A stretch of DNA of 64,000 nucleotides from Prochlorococcus sp. RS04 (GTDB taxonomy: Bacteria; Cyanobacteriota; Cyanobacteriia; PCC-6307; Cyanobiaceae): the NCBI RefSeq assembly GCF_001989455.1, contig NZ_CP018346.1, positions 1 to 64,000 on the forward strand. Reading direction: 5' to 3'. Of the stretch, positions 54,734-62,437 are shown piece after piece. A program made the translations under genes and the position numbers. How positions within the stretch are numbered: the stretch's first letter is position 1; each line of letters starts with the position of its first letter. The notes below the pieces were generated by a model. The model was not told the origin of the DNA. It ran no database searches and worked only from the letters and a program-made list of their open reading frames with translations.

Positions 54734-55462
54734 ATGTTTAAATTCCTGAAAAACATTATGAATAATGATGAGGTAAATTTAACTAATGATGCTTATGCCT
54801 TACATAGAATATTAAAAACAGATATCAAAAAAGATCCTAATTCAGAAGAAGATGAAATAATTTTTGGATGTGGTTGTTTCTGGGGTGCTGAAAAATGTTT
54901 TTGGAAACTACCTGGTGTTATCACAACATCTGTAGGTTATGCTGGAGGGGAAAAAAACAATCCATCTTATTATGAAGTATGTTCCGGCTTAACTGGTCAT
55001 TCAGAAGTTGTAAGAGTTATATGGGATAAAAGGGAAATTGATGTAAGTGATTTATTAAAAATGTTTTGGGAATGTCACGACCCTACTCAAAAAAACAGAC
55101 AGGGTCATGATTTGGGAACACAATATAGATCAGCAATATATTACAAAAATGAAAATAATATTAAAACCATATTAGCCAGTAAGGAGCAATATCAAACGGA
55201 ACTAAGCAAAAATAATCATGGTTTAATTGAAACAGAAATAAAAATGATTGATTCATATTTTTATGCTGAACAATACCATCAACAATACCTTGCATCAGCT
55301 GGAAGCAGGCAGTATTGTTCCGCTTCACCTACAAAAGTTAAGTTAGGAGTATTTACTGGAAGCAACTATAAATTAGAAGACCATATATGGGAAAACTTTA
55401 ATTGGGAAGTTGACAAGTGTGTATTGAGATCTGATAACAATCCTATAAAGAATAACATTTAA
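54734..55462 (+). CDS. msrA: peptide methionine sulfoxide reductase MsrA
   Basis: Repairs S-methionine sulfoxide in proteins. Catalytic Cys in FGCGCFWGAEKCFWKLPGV near residue 56 (GCFWG), VGYAGG near 73, substrate acid EWVVRV-like segment GHSEVVRVIWD near 96 and the C-terminal recycling Cys in GSRQYCSASPTKVK near 200. Length 242 includes an N-terminal extension of about 45 residues (HRILKTDIKKDPNSEEDE) not needed for catalysis. ATG start. tRNA-Pro follows 27 bases downstream. Confidence 0.94.
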   Translation: MFKFLKNIMNNDEVNLTNDAYALHRILKTDIKKDPNSEEDEIIFGCGCFWGAEKCFWKLPGVITTSVGYAGGEKNNPSYYEVCSGLTGHSEVVRVIWDKREIDVSDLLKMFWECHDPTQKNRQGHDLGTQYRSAIYYKNENNIKTILASKEQYQTELSKNNHGLIETEIKMIDSYFYAEQYHQQYLASAGSRQYCSASPTKVKLGVFTGSNYKLEDHIWENFNWEVDKCVLRSDNNPIKNNI

Positions 55463-55489
55463 ATCAATCTAATCTTTATAGTAAAGACA

Positions 55490-55563
55490 CGGGGCGTAGC
55501 GCAGTTTGGTAGCGCACCACTTTGGGGTAGTGGGGGTCGTGGGTTCAAATCCCGCCGTTCCGA
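55490..55563 (+). tRNA. tRNA-Pro (anticodon GGG)
   Basis: Seventy-four bases fold as a standard tRNA: acceptor CGGGGCG with CGTTCCG (two G-U pairs) and discriminator A; D arm GCGCAGTTTGGTAGCGC; anticodon stem CCACT/AGTGG with loop TTGGGGT, whose central triplet is GGG; T arm CGTGGGTTCAAATCCCGC. GGG reads CCC/CCU proline codons. CCA is not encoded. The next minus-strand small ORF ends one base after it. Confidence 0.96.
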
Positions 55564-55773
55564 TTATTTATCTTCTTCATTAATAAGCGATTTGTACAGT
55601 TTATATGAACTTATGCCTACCGCTATGAAAGTAAAAGAAGAAAAAAAAGCTAAAACCAATATTGTAAGATTTGAAACTTCAACTTCACCTAATTGGAAAG
55701 ATATAAAAATGTTCATTAGAAAGAAATTTTTTAAAACCATAACACAATTACAAAAAATTTTTTTTACATCCAA
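55564..55773 (-). CDS. small one-helix protein downstream of uppP, uncertain
   Basis: Open frame of up to 69 codons with one convincing membrane helix (NLTILVLAFFSSFTFIAVGISSYKLYKSL) and a polar end. The full-length version begins with TTG right after the uppP stop; shorter ATG starts at 55740 or 55716 are likely and would give about 50-58 residues. It follows uppP on the same strand and ends against tRNA-Pro. No family recognised. The plus-strand ORF opposite (55592-55816) is a shadow. Confidence 0.5.
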   Translation of the reverse strand: MDVKKIFCNCVMVLKNFFLMNIFISFQLGEVEVSNLTILVLAFFSSFTFIAVGISSYKLYKSLINEEDK

Positions 55774-56574
55774 CTATGTATTCAGAAGAATTACAACACC
55801 AAAAAATACTCGATAGATTATAAATATTTTCAACCCATTTGAAGAAAAATACTTTAATAAGAAATCTATTGCTAATAAAGAAGACAAAAATGCAGTTATA
55901 AGACCAACAAATAGAGGAAAAAAACCTAATGCAAAGAAATCATTAAAAGAAGAAATAAACTCAACGATCGCAGCAAGAGAAATAGCTGGCATCCCTAAAA
56001 GAAAAGAAAATTTCGCAGCATCTCCTCTTTCCCATCCTGATATTAAAGCGCTAGAAATAGTGACCCCCGATCTTGATACACCAGGAAAAATTGCAAATGC
56101 TTGAAAGAAACCTATTAAAAAACTATTTGAATATTTATGGTTTTTTATATTAATAGAACCTCTTTTCGCACTATCTGCCAAGTACATAAAAAAAGCCATC
56201 AGAAATGAGACCAATGCTATTGATAAATTTGATCGAAGAACGTTTTCAAAAAAAGAAGGGATAAATATTTTTATAAACCCACCAAGCAAAACGATTGGAA
56301 TAGTACCAATCAAAATAGACCTTAACAATCTTTCATGTAAGAGATATTCAAGAAAATTATTGGAAGATTGACTTCTGAAATTAAAAATATCATTCCTAAA
56401 ATACCAGGCTATAGCTAGAACACTGCCTAGTTGAATTGTCGCGGACAATGAAGCTCCAGGATCATCAATACCTAAAAAAAGGGATATGATTTTTAAATGA
56501 GCTGTACTACTTACAGGGATAAATTCCGTCAACCCTTGAATTAATCCATATAAAACGAATTTTAAATATTCCAA
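55774..56574 (-). CDS. uppP: undecaprenyl-diphosphatase
   Basis: Membrane enzyme (BacA/UppP) that dephosphorylates undecaprenyl pyrophosphate to recycle the peptidoglycan lipid carrier. About eight helices in 266 residues. Both repeat motifs are present: GLTEFIPVSSTAHLKI near residue 14 and AIFPGVSRSGVTISSALISGW near 162, with the catalytic Glu, Ser and Arg positions. ATG start. Divergent from the small exported protein gene (56642) by 67 bases. Confidence 0.95.
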   Translation of the reverse strand: MEYLKFVLYGLIQGLTEFIPVSSTAHLKIISLFLGIDDPGASLSATIQLGSVLAIAWYFRNDIFNFRSQSSNNFLEYLLHERLLRSILIGTIPIVLLGGFIKIFIPSFFENVLRSNLSIALVSFLMAFFMYLADSAKRGSINIKNHKYSNSFLIGFFQAFAIFPGVSRSGVTISSALISGWERGDAAKFSFLLGMPAISLAAIVEFISSFNDFFALGFFPLFVGLITAFLSSLLAIDFLLKYFSSNGLKIFIIYRVFFGVVILLNT

Positions 56575-56641
56575 AAATTATTAAATTACCTAATTAATTA
56601 ATAGCAATTTACATTCAAAAATTAAAAGCTAGTATAAATAA

Positions 56642-56914
56642 ATGAAAAAAAAATCTATTTTAATATTATTTTTTCTTTTTTCCTTAATCTTTTCTGGTTC
56701 TGCGAAAGCTAACTATTGGTTAATAATTGGAACCTACAGACAAGGACCGGGAGGAAGGCCAGAGGTTAGCGGAATAACAAGTCCTTCTTTACATTCTATT
56801 CCGATGAGAGATTTAGATACTTGTAATAAGGCAGGCGAAAAAATTACTAATGAAATATACAAACTTGTTTGGCAATTTGATAGTAGATGGACCTGTGTGT
56901 TTGGAGGTAATTAG
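56642..56914 (+). CDS. small exported protein, unknown function
   Basis: Protein of 90 residues with a strong signal peptide (KKKSILILFFLFSLIFSGSAKA, cleavage expected after residue ~23) and a mature domain of about 65 residues starting NYWLIIGTYRQGPG, with two Cys (LDTCNKAG and WTCVFGGN) that may form a disulfide, and three Trp. The short form and repeated aromatic/Gly pattern recall SPOR-like or lumenal small proteins but I do not recognise a family. ATG start, no clear promoter. Followed by convergent tiny ORFs. Confidence 0.65.
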   Translation: MKKKSILILFFLFSLIFSGSAKANYWLIIGTYRQGPGGRPEVSGITSPSLHSIPMRDLDTCNKAGEKITNEIYKLVWQFDSRWTCVFGGN

Positions 56915-56922
56915 AATTAAAG

Positions 56923-57057
56923 TTACCTTTTAACATCGTGAGCGCAGCCATCTCCTTTATAGTTTTCACTCTCGTAAAAATCATTTTTTGTCCCAAAATA
57001 AACTGTCAACAAAACGAACGGTAAGCTTAATATAAATAAAATAGTTGTTAAATCCAT
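56923..57057 (-). CDS. tiny one-helix membrane protein (44 residues)
   Basis: Open frame of 44 codons reading MDLTTILFILSLPFVLLT then a polar tail YFGTKNDFYESENYKGDGCAHDVKR-like, shown here in parts. One membrane helix (about residues 4-22) and a C-terminus with a conserved-looking GDGCAHD segment. It lies between the small exported protein and a second tiny ORF, 59 bases from it. Small one-helix proteins are abundant around the photosystems in this lineage; the role here is unknown. ATG start. Confidence 0.6.
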   Translation of the reverse strand: MDLTTILFILSLPFVLLTVYFGTKNDFYESENYKGDGCAHDVKR

Positions 57058-57116
57058 AATGGTAACTTGTTCAAAAAGGTTATGAAAAATTTAAAATTTT
57101 TCTGCTAACTCATTTT

Positions 57117-57242
57117 TTAATAATCTGTGGGTCCTTTAATACCAAGATAAAAGAACGCTCCTAATCCAACTAAAAGTAAAACTCCAGCTATGGCTGCAGA
57201 AGGAACGAAACCGCCTATTGCAAAGGAAGAAAAATAATACAT
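57117..57242 (-). CDS. tiny one-helix membrane protein (41 residues)
   Basis: Open frame of 41 codons with start MYYFSSFAIGGFVPSAAIAG, one helix (AAIAGVLLLVGLGAFFYLG, near residues 16-34) and the end IKGPTDY. Ala/Gly/Leu-rich helix and short aromatic N-terminus resemble small photosystem or cytochrome b6f subunits in style, but I could not match it to PsbI/J/K/M/T/X/Y, PetG/L/M/N or PsaI/J/M by eye. ATG start. Precedes the 44-residue ORF on the same strand, so both may form a transcript. Confidence 0.6.
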   Translation of the reverse strand: MYYFSSFAIGGFVPSAAIAGVLLLVGLGAFFYLGIKGPTDY

Positions 57243-57331
57243 CTATAAAACTAAAACTAGTTTGATAATATCAATAAAAAATAGGTATTTGTAAAAAATT
57301 TTGACTCGAAGACAATTAAATAATATCTGTT

Positions 57332-57559
57332 TTATGCCACTAAAGTCGAATCTTCGTTATCAGCAGAAATTCTTATTCTTTCTTCCAACTTAGGACCATA
57401 TAATTCATTTCCCCAGATTTCAACTCTTGAATCATTTGGGGCCATAAAAGTAAGAATGTCAGTTGGGAATAAAACTCTTTCTAAGAAAAAATTTGATGGA
57501 CCAATACATCTCAAGACAACCATCCTACAGCCTTCATTTTTGTAAGAAAACTCAACCAT
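57332..57559 (-). CDS. DUF1830 family protein
   Basis: Protein of 75 residues with the family pattern FSYKNEGCRMVVLRCIGPSNFFLERVLFPTDILTFMAP split around residue 25, and EIWGNELYGP near 47, recognised as cyanobacterial DUF1830. Beta-rich by appearance; no catalytic motif. Function unknown. ATG start. Separate from the glycerate kinase gene by 91 bases and from the tiny ORFs by 89 bases. Confidence 0.8.
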   Translation of the reverse strand: MVEFSYKNEGCRMVVLRCIGPSNFFLERVLFPTDILTFMAPNDSRVEIWGNELYGPKLEERIRISADNEDSTLVA

Positions 57560-57650
57560 CTCTAAACAGCAAAATATAAATAATTAAACACTATTAAGCA
57601 CTAAAAAAAATGTATAAAAAATTACTGAAAAAAAAGAAATTTAGAAAATG

Positions 57651-58595
57651 CTACAAATTCAATCCAGCCTCAACTAACTTTCTTTCTTGATCAATTAATA
57701 AAAGCGCATAGGATTTTATAACATCAAAACTTTTATGAGGAATTGAGACATTGAGCATTCTCAAGAAATTAGATAAATTTTCATCTTTAAGGGCGTTACC
57801 TTTTTGTAAAAACATTTCTTTTTCCTGATTTGTTTTCCATATATTCATATATTCAATCTTCAATGGCTTTAAGTGCCAAATATTGTCTATTAAACTCCAA
57901 ATATCTAAATATTCTTTTAGGTTGTTTTGAATTTTTAATACATAAGATGATTCATGAAGACTCAAATCTGTTGTATTTATGGATCTATCATTTATGTCAA
58001 TAGAATAAGGTTTTATTCCCAAAAACCATCCCTCAAGAATTAATAAATCAGGATTATCTAATCTCCAATGAGATCTATCTCCTAAACCATTTCTTAAAGA
58101 TTTATCGAAAACTGGTACATTTAATTCTCCATTTATCTTCCAATTTAATAATTTTTCATGCATTAATTTTACTGAGTGACTTCCAGGAAAACCTCTTGAA
58201 ACATTCCAAGGATTATTCTGAATTGCTAATTTCATTTCATTTGAAGGGAGATAAAAGTCGTCAATTGAAATAACCGCAATTTTGAAGTTAAATTTTAACG
58301 ATATAGCTTCGAGCCATTTACCTAGTGTTGTTTTACCTGTGCCAGGAAGAGCTGAGATTCCAATAATTTTTCTATCAGAAAAATTATTATGCAATTTATA
58401 AGCCTGAGATAAAAGAGGTAAAGCCAAACCCCAAATCCAATCATCATTTACCTTATTGTTCCAATATTGATCAATTGAAAGAATGTTTCTTTTATTATTC
58501 CAAAAATTGAACCAATCATCCAAGGATTCCCAACCAATATCAACAATTAATTTTTCAAATTTTTCAAGAGGAAAATTAATATCTAAATCTTTCAT
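57651..58595 (-). CDS. D-glycerate kinase (GLYK type)
   Basis: Phosphorylates D-glycerate. The P-loop IIGISALPGTGKTTLGKWLEA near residue 80 (here GISALPGTGKTT) with an uridine-kinase-like Asp-Asp site VISIDDFYLPSNEM near 112, then RGFPGSHSVKLM near 135 match plant-type GLYK, which makes 3-phosphoglycerate in photorespiration. Length 314 is in range. The gene stops the glucosylglycerate cluster, four bases after the phosphatase, so it may also use glycerate released by the phosphorylase (inference). ATG start. Confidence 0.87.
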   Translation of the reverse strand: MKDLDINFPLEKFEKLIVDIGWESLDDWFNFWNNKRNILSIDQYWNNKVNDDWIWGLALPLLSQAYKLHNNFSDRKIIGISALPGTGKTTLGKWLEAISLKFNFKIAVISIDDFYLPSNEMKLAIQNNPWNVSRGFPGSHSVKLMHEKLLNWKINGELNVPVFDKSLRNGLGDRSHWRLDNPDLLILEGWFLGIKPYSIDINDRSINTTDLSLHESSYVLKIQNNLKEYLDIWSLIDNIWHLKPLKIEYMNIWKTNQEKEMFLQKGNALKDENLSNFLRMLNVSIPHKSFDVIKSYALLLIDQERKLVEAGLNL

Positions 58596-58599
58596 CTTT

Positions 58600-59397
58600 C
58601 TAACTTAGTTCTCTATCATTTATTAATTTATTGATTTCATTTTTCCAACCATATCCATTTGGTTCAGAAGCCAAAGTAAATTCCAAATCTTTTAATTGAT
58701 CTAGTAAATTTGAGTTAGGTCCATTTATTCCAGGAATAACTATTTTAATATCTGAGTTTAAAAGTAGAGGCAAATCATTTGGAGAATCGCCTAAACCTAT
58801 AATTTCAATATTATGAACATTTGAATATTCTTTAAGAGCCTTTATTGCTTTTCCTTTATTCGATTTTGTAGATAATAAGTGACTCATTCTATTGCCCTTA
58901 AAAATATCAACATTAAATTTTTTACAACAGATATTAATTTTCTCTTCTAAAAAACTTGGCGGATTTAAAAAAGGCATGCTCCAGTGTCTATCACGCATTA
59001 AATTCAATGATTTGCCTACTAAACCTGTAAGCTGAGTGGCTTCTTGATCAGTGAGATTATTAAGAGGAGTAAGTTTGTAATCAATTTCTTTAGAAATAAA
59101 ATTTAGGATTTCTTCAAGAGATTCGTACTTTATTCCAAGAATAATTTCTCCATTTACTCTTTTAAGAGATTCACCATATATTGCCGCACCATTCTCAACA
59201 ATATAAGGATCCGTCAAGTTAAGTTCTTTTCTAATAACTTTTACTTCAGAAGCGGTTTTGCTTGTACAAAGAATTACGGGTATAGACAATTTTTGTAGTT
59301 TTTTTATAGTTTCTTTAGCAGGTGATAAATCATATGAGTGATCCATTAAAGTACCATCTACATCACTTACTACCCAAATAGAAGAATTTTCTATCAT
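58600..59397 (-). CDS. glucosyl-/mannosyl-3-phosphoglycerate phosphatase
   Basis: HAD subfamily IIB phosphatase of the MpgP/YedP type, 265 residues. Motif I VVSDVDGTLMDHSYDLSP (nucleophile Asp, near 10), motif II ILCTSKTASEV near 42, motif III Lys in STKSNKGKAIKAL near 175, and motif IV IIGLGDSPNDLPLLLN near 197. Next to GpgS and the phosphorylase it is expected to release glucosylglycerate from glucosyl-3-phosphoglycerate. The HAD cap type would also accept mannosyl-3-phosphoglycerate. ATG start, two bases after the phosphorylase gene. Confidence 0.88.
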   Translation of the reverse strand: MIENSSIWVVSDVDGTLMDHSYDLSPAKETIKKLQKLSIPVILCTSKTASEVKVIRKELNLTDPYIVENGAAIYGESLKRVNGEIILGIKYESLEEILNFISKEIDYKLTPLNNLTDQEATQLTGLVGKSLNLMRDRHWSMPFLNPPSFLEEKINICCKKFNVDIFKGNRMSHLLSTKSNKGKAIKALKEYSNVHNIEIIGLGDSPNDLPLLLNSDIKIVIPGINGPNSNLLDQLKDLEFTLASEPNGYGWKNEINKLINDRELS

Positions 59398-59399
59398 TT

Positions 59400-61160
59400 T
59401 TATAAAGCACTAAGCCAAATCACTTGAAAAGGATCAAGACTAATATTTTTGCAATTGTATTTATTTGTTGTTAAAAAATCATGGGTATTGAAATCATTAT
59501 CAATTATTTTTGGTAGATCATTATCATTCAATTGATAATTAATTTTATTTTCAGTCATATTATGGATTGCAAAAACAGACCCAGGTCCTATACCTCTTTT
59601 GATTACAACAATATCACTTCTACCTTTAGACAAACAATTCATTTGTGAACAAGGGTGAAATTGCTTTAATTCTGATCGGACGTCCATAGCATTACGAAGA
59701 TATTTTAAGTTTTTATTAGCATTAGATTCAGGATTATTTAAAACAGCTGAAAGATTTTCTGATTTAAACTTTTCTCTATTTAGATCTCTTCTTTGACCTG
59801 TCATAGAAAAACTTTTAATATCATTTTCTGAAGCTAGTAATGCTGGCAAATAAAATGCAGGGACCCCTTTAAGAGCCATTACTAATAGTTGACTCAAAAT
59901 AAATCTCTCATATTGAAATCTTTTAGCATCTCTACTGGAGTCTTCCATTGCACTCCACCAACTAATATTCAATTCATAAGGTTTATCATCACCATTTGAT
60001 AAACGTCTATGACTTACTAATCCTCCTCTTTTCTCACAATTAATTAATAAATCCTTAATTCTCTGCTCATTCATTAAACCCTCAAGAGCTCTTAGCCCAA
60101 CGCCATCGTGCGATGCAGTGAAATTAAATAAAGTGGTATCTTCAGGTAAATTGGGCCAATCAAAAATCCATGAGTTTAGAATATCAGCTCTTGAAGTAAT
60201 AATTGCCTCTAGGAGAAGAGGAGGCAATGGGAAATTATATGCCATGTGGGCTTCATCATCAGGAATGAGATAAGATAGATTCTCTTTCTGAGGAACATTG
60301 GTTTCTGTTATTAAAACTCCATCATCAAGAAGATTATTTAAAAGAACTCTTAAGAGTTTCACAATTGAATGTGCTCTAGGTAAATGTAAGCATGTGGTCC
60401 CTGATTCCTTCCATATAAAACCTACAGCATCAAGCCTTAACCATTTAATTCCATTAGATAAATAAGTAGTAATTAAATTTAAGAACTCAAGAGTCATTTT
60501 AGGATTATGCCAATTCAAATCAATTTGATCTGGCCCAAAAGTTGTCCAAACTTGTTTAGGACCATCATCAGTATTTATTTGAGAAAACAAAGAGGAACTT
60601 CTAGGTCTCACTACATTTGACCAGTCAAGATTTTGTTCCGGTGAAAAAACATTTGATATACCTGGTTCTTGGGATTTAATAAATTGTTGTACCCATGGGT
60701 GAGATGATGAGACATGGTTTAGTACCAAATCAGCCATCAAATCATGATTTTTAGAAATACTTTTGAGGTCATCCCAACCACCGAATTTTTCTTCTAGAGA
60801 ATCATAACTTGACACTGCGAAACCTCCATCACTTGTAGATTTCAAAAAAGGAAGAATATGTACAACTTTAGAAAGACTTCCAAAATGTTTACTTAATAAA
60901 TTCCTAAGAGTTATTAACGTTGCCTCACCATTTTTATAAATACTATCTGCATAAGTTATCAAAACTGAATGAGATTCATTCCACCTTTCCTTATCTCTTA
61001 TTTCTTCATAAGCAGATTTCTCTGAGAAATCATCTAAAATCTGTAATAATTGGTTTGAGATAAAATTAATTTCTTCTGTAGTATGATTTGAATAAATTGT
61101 TTTTAACAATTTATCAATTTTTAATCTATCTAATTTTTTCTCTGAATCAATTTGCTTCAC
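59400..61160 (-). CDS. GH13_18 phosphorylase, probably glucosylglycerate phosphorylase
   Basis: Glycoside hydrolase family 13 subfamily 18 protein of 586 residues, formerly annotated as sucrose phosphorylase. Catalytic residues: nucleophile in IKWLRLDAVGFIWKESGTTC near residue 243, acid/base in VLITETNVPQKENLSYL near 288, and transition-state Asp in FTASHDGVGLRALEG near 350. Neighbourhood (GpgS, GpgP and glycerate kinase) supports phosphorolysis of glucosylglycerate to glucose-1-phosphate and D-glycerate rather than of sucrose; the latter stays possible. Divergent from gpgS with 50 bases between starts. Confidence 0.88.
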   Translation of the reverse strand: MKQIDSEKKLDRLKIDKLLKTIYSNHTTEEINFISNQLLQILDDFSEKSAYEEIRDKERWNESHSVLITYADSIYKNGEATLITLRNLLSKHFGSLSKVVHILPFLKSTSDGGFAVSSYDSLEEKFGGWDDLKSISKNHDLMADLVLNHVSSSHPWVQQFIKSQEPGISNVFSPEQNLDWSNVVRPRSSSLFSQINTDDGPKQVWTTFGPDQIDLNWHNPKMTLEFLNLITTYLSNGIKWLRLDAVGFIWKESGTTCLHLPRAHSIVKLLRVLLNNLLDDGVLITETNVPQKENLSYLIPDDEAHMAYNFPLPPLLLEAIITSRADILNSWIFDWPNLPEDTTLFNFTASHDGVGLRALEGLMNEQRIKDLLINCEKRGGLVSHRRLSNGDDKPYELNISWWSAMEDSSRDAKRFQYERFILSQLLVMALKGVPAFYLPALLASENDIKSFSMTGQRRDLNREKFKSENLSAVLNNPESNANKNLKYLRNAMDVRSELKQFHPCSQMNCLSKGRSDIVVIKRGIGPGSVFAIHNMTENKINYQLNDNDLPKIIDNDFNTHDFLTTNKYNCKNISLDPFQVIWLSAL

Positions 61161-61210
61161 TTTGAAAAAATCATCGAAGTATTAATACCATTCTGCACAT
61201 CAATTAGAAA

Positions 61211-62437
61211 ATGGACTTTCAACAAGGTTTAATCACAACAATACATGAATATGGAGTTACAGGAAATTTACTTAAAGAATTAAACAAAAGTCTTAAAAGA
61301 AGATCAACTAGCATTTTAATACCTTGCTTATATGAAGAGTTTGAGCGTCCAGCATTAAAAGATATTAGAGGTGTTTTAAAAAACCTTACAGGCTTAAATG
61401 AATTAGTAATTGCTCTCTCCGCAAAAACTGTTGAGCAAGTTAAGTCAGCAAAATCATTTTTTGACTCAATGCCATTCCCAGTTCATGTTCAATGGACTAA
61501 TTCTCCCTCTGTAATTGAGCTATTAAAAAGCCAAGAAAAAAATGGATTAGAACTTTTAGGAACTCCAGGTAAAGGATGGGCTGTATGGCAAGGCATTGGA
61601 GTTGCGACTAGAAAATCAGAAGTTGTTGCTCTTTTTGATGCTGATATAAGAACTTTTAGTCCTTTATATCCTTCAAGAATGATACTTCCACTTCTGGATG
61701 AATCATATGGAATATCATATGTAAAAGCTTTTTACAGTAGATTATCTCTGGAAACACATCAATTGCAAGGTAGAGCAACAAGATTATTCGTGGGTCCTTT
61801 ATTGGCAAGTCTTGAGCAGTTAGTTGGTAAGGGTCCGTTTTTACAATATCTTCAATCTTTTAGATATCCATTAGCAGGTGAGTTTGCTTTTACTAAAGAC
61901 CTTGCTATGAATTTAAGAATTCCTTGTGACTGGGGTTTAGAGATAGGTTTATTATCAGAGGTTTATAGAAATGTAAGGACCTCCAAAATAGCCCAGGTTG
62001 ACCTAGGTTTATTTGATCATAAACATAAGAATATTGGTGATTCTTCTAAAGAAGGATTGCAAAAAATGTGTACAGAAATACTTTCAAGTGTTTTAAGAGG
62101 TCTCATGGAACATCAAGCCGAAACATTAACTAGCACTCAACTAGCAACTTTAGAAGTTCTCTACAAAAGAGTTGGAGAAGATCGGGTAAAACAATTTGGA
62201 TTAGATTCAGCAGTTAACCAACTTCCATATGATAGGCACGAAGAAGAATTATCCGTACAAAAGTTTGCGAAACTATTAAGACCTGCTACAGAAGATTATC
62301 TGGCTTGTCCTACTACACTTCAATTACCAAGTTGGTCAAGAGTTCTATCTTGTGAGAATAAACTGCAAGAAGATTTAGCTATTGCAGGGTCAAAAGACAT
62401 ACAGATAAGTGAAAAAGAATTAATTAAAAACTTCTAA
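61211..62437 (+). CDS. gpgS: glucosyl-3-phosphoglycerate synthase
   Basis: GT81/GT-A fold glycosyltransferase that joins NDP-glucose with 3-phosphoglycerate, the committed step of glucosylglycerate synthesis. Seen: [21 protein letters not shown] near residue 34, [17 protein letters not shown] near 73, the metal-binding [10 protein letters not shown] (D-A-D) near 145 and the acceptor-side [28 protein letters not shown] near 220, shown in part. Length 408 is normal. ATG start; its stop overlaps ureC's by four bases tail-to-tail. Marine Prochlorococcus and Synechococcus use this solute. Confidence 0.93.
   Translation: MDFQQGLITTIHEYGVTGNLLKELNKSLKRRSTSILIPCLYEEFERPALKDIRGVLKNLTGLNELVIALSAKTVEQVKSAKSFFDSMPFPVHVQWTNSPSVIELLKSQEKNGLELLGTPGKGWAVWQGIGVATRKSEVVALFDADIRTFSPLYPSRMILPLLDESYGISYVKAFYSRLSLETHQLQGRATRLFVGPLLASLEQLVGKGPFLQYLQSFRYPLAGEFAFTKDLAMNLRIPCDWGLEIGLLSEVYRNVRTSKIAQVDLGLFDHKHKNIGDSSKEGLQKMCTEILSSVLRGLMEHQAETLTSTQLATLEVLYKRVGEDRVKQFGLDSAVNQLPYDRHEEELSVQKFAKLLRPATEDYLACPTTLQLPSWSRVLSCENKLQEDLAIAGSKDIQISEKELIKNF

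Noticed and set aside
55592-55816. Plus-strand ORF of 74 codons near tRNA-Pro
   Set aside because: Lys/Thr-rich shadow; the opposite strand has a better membrane-helix ORF and the end of uppP.
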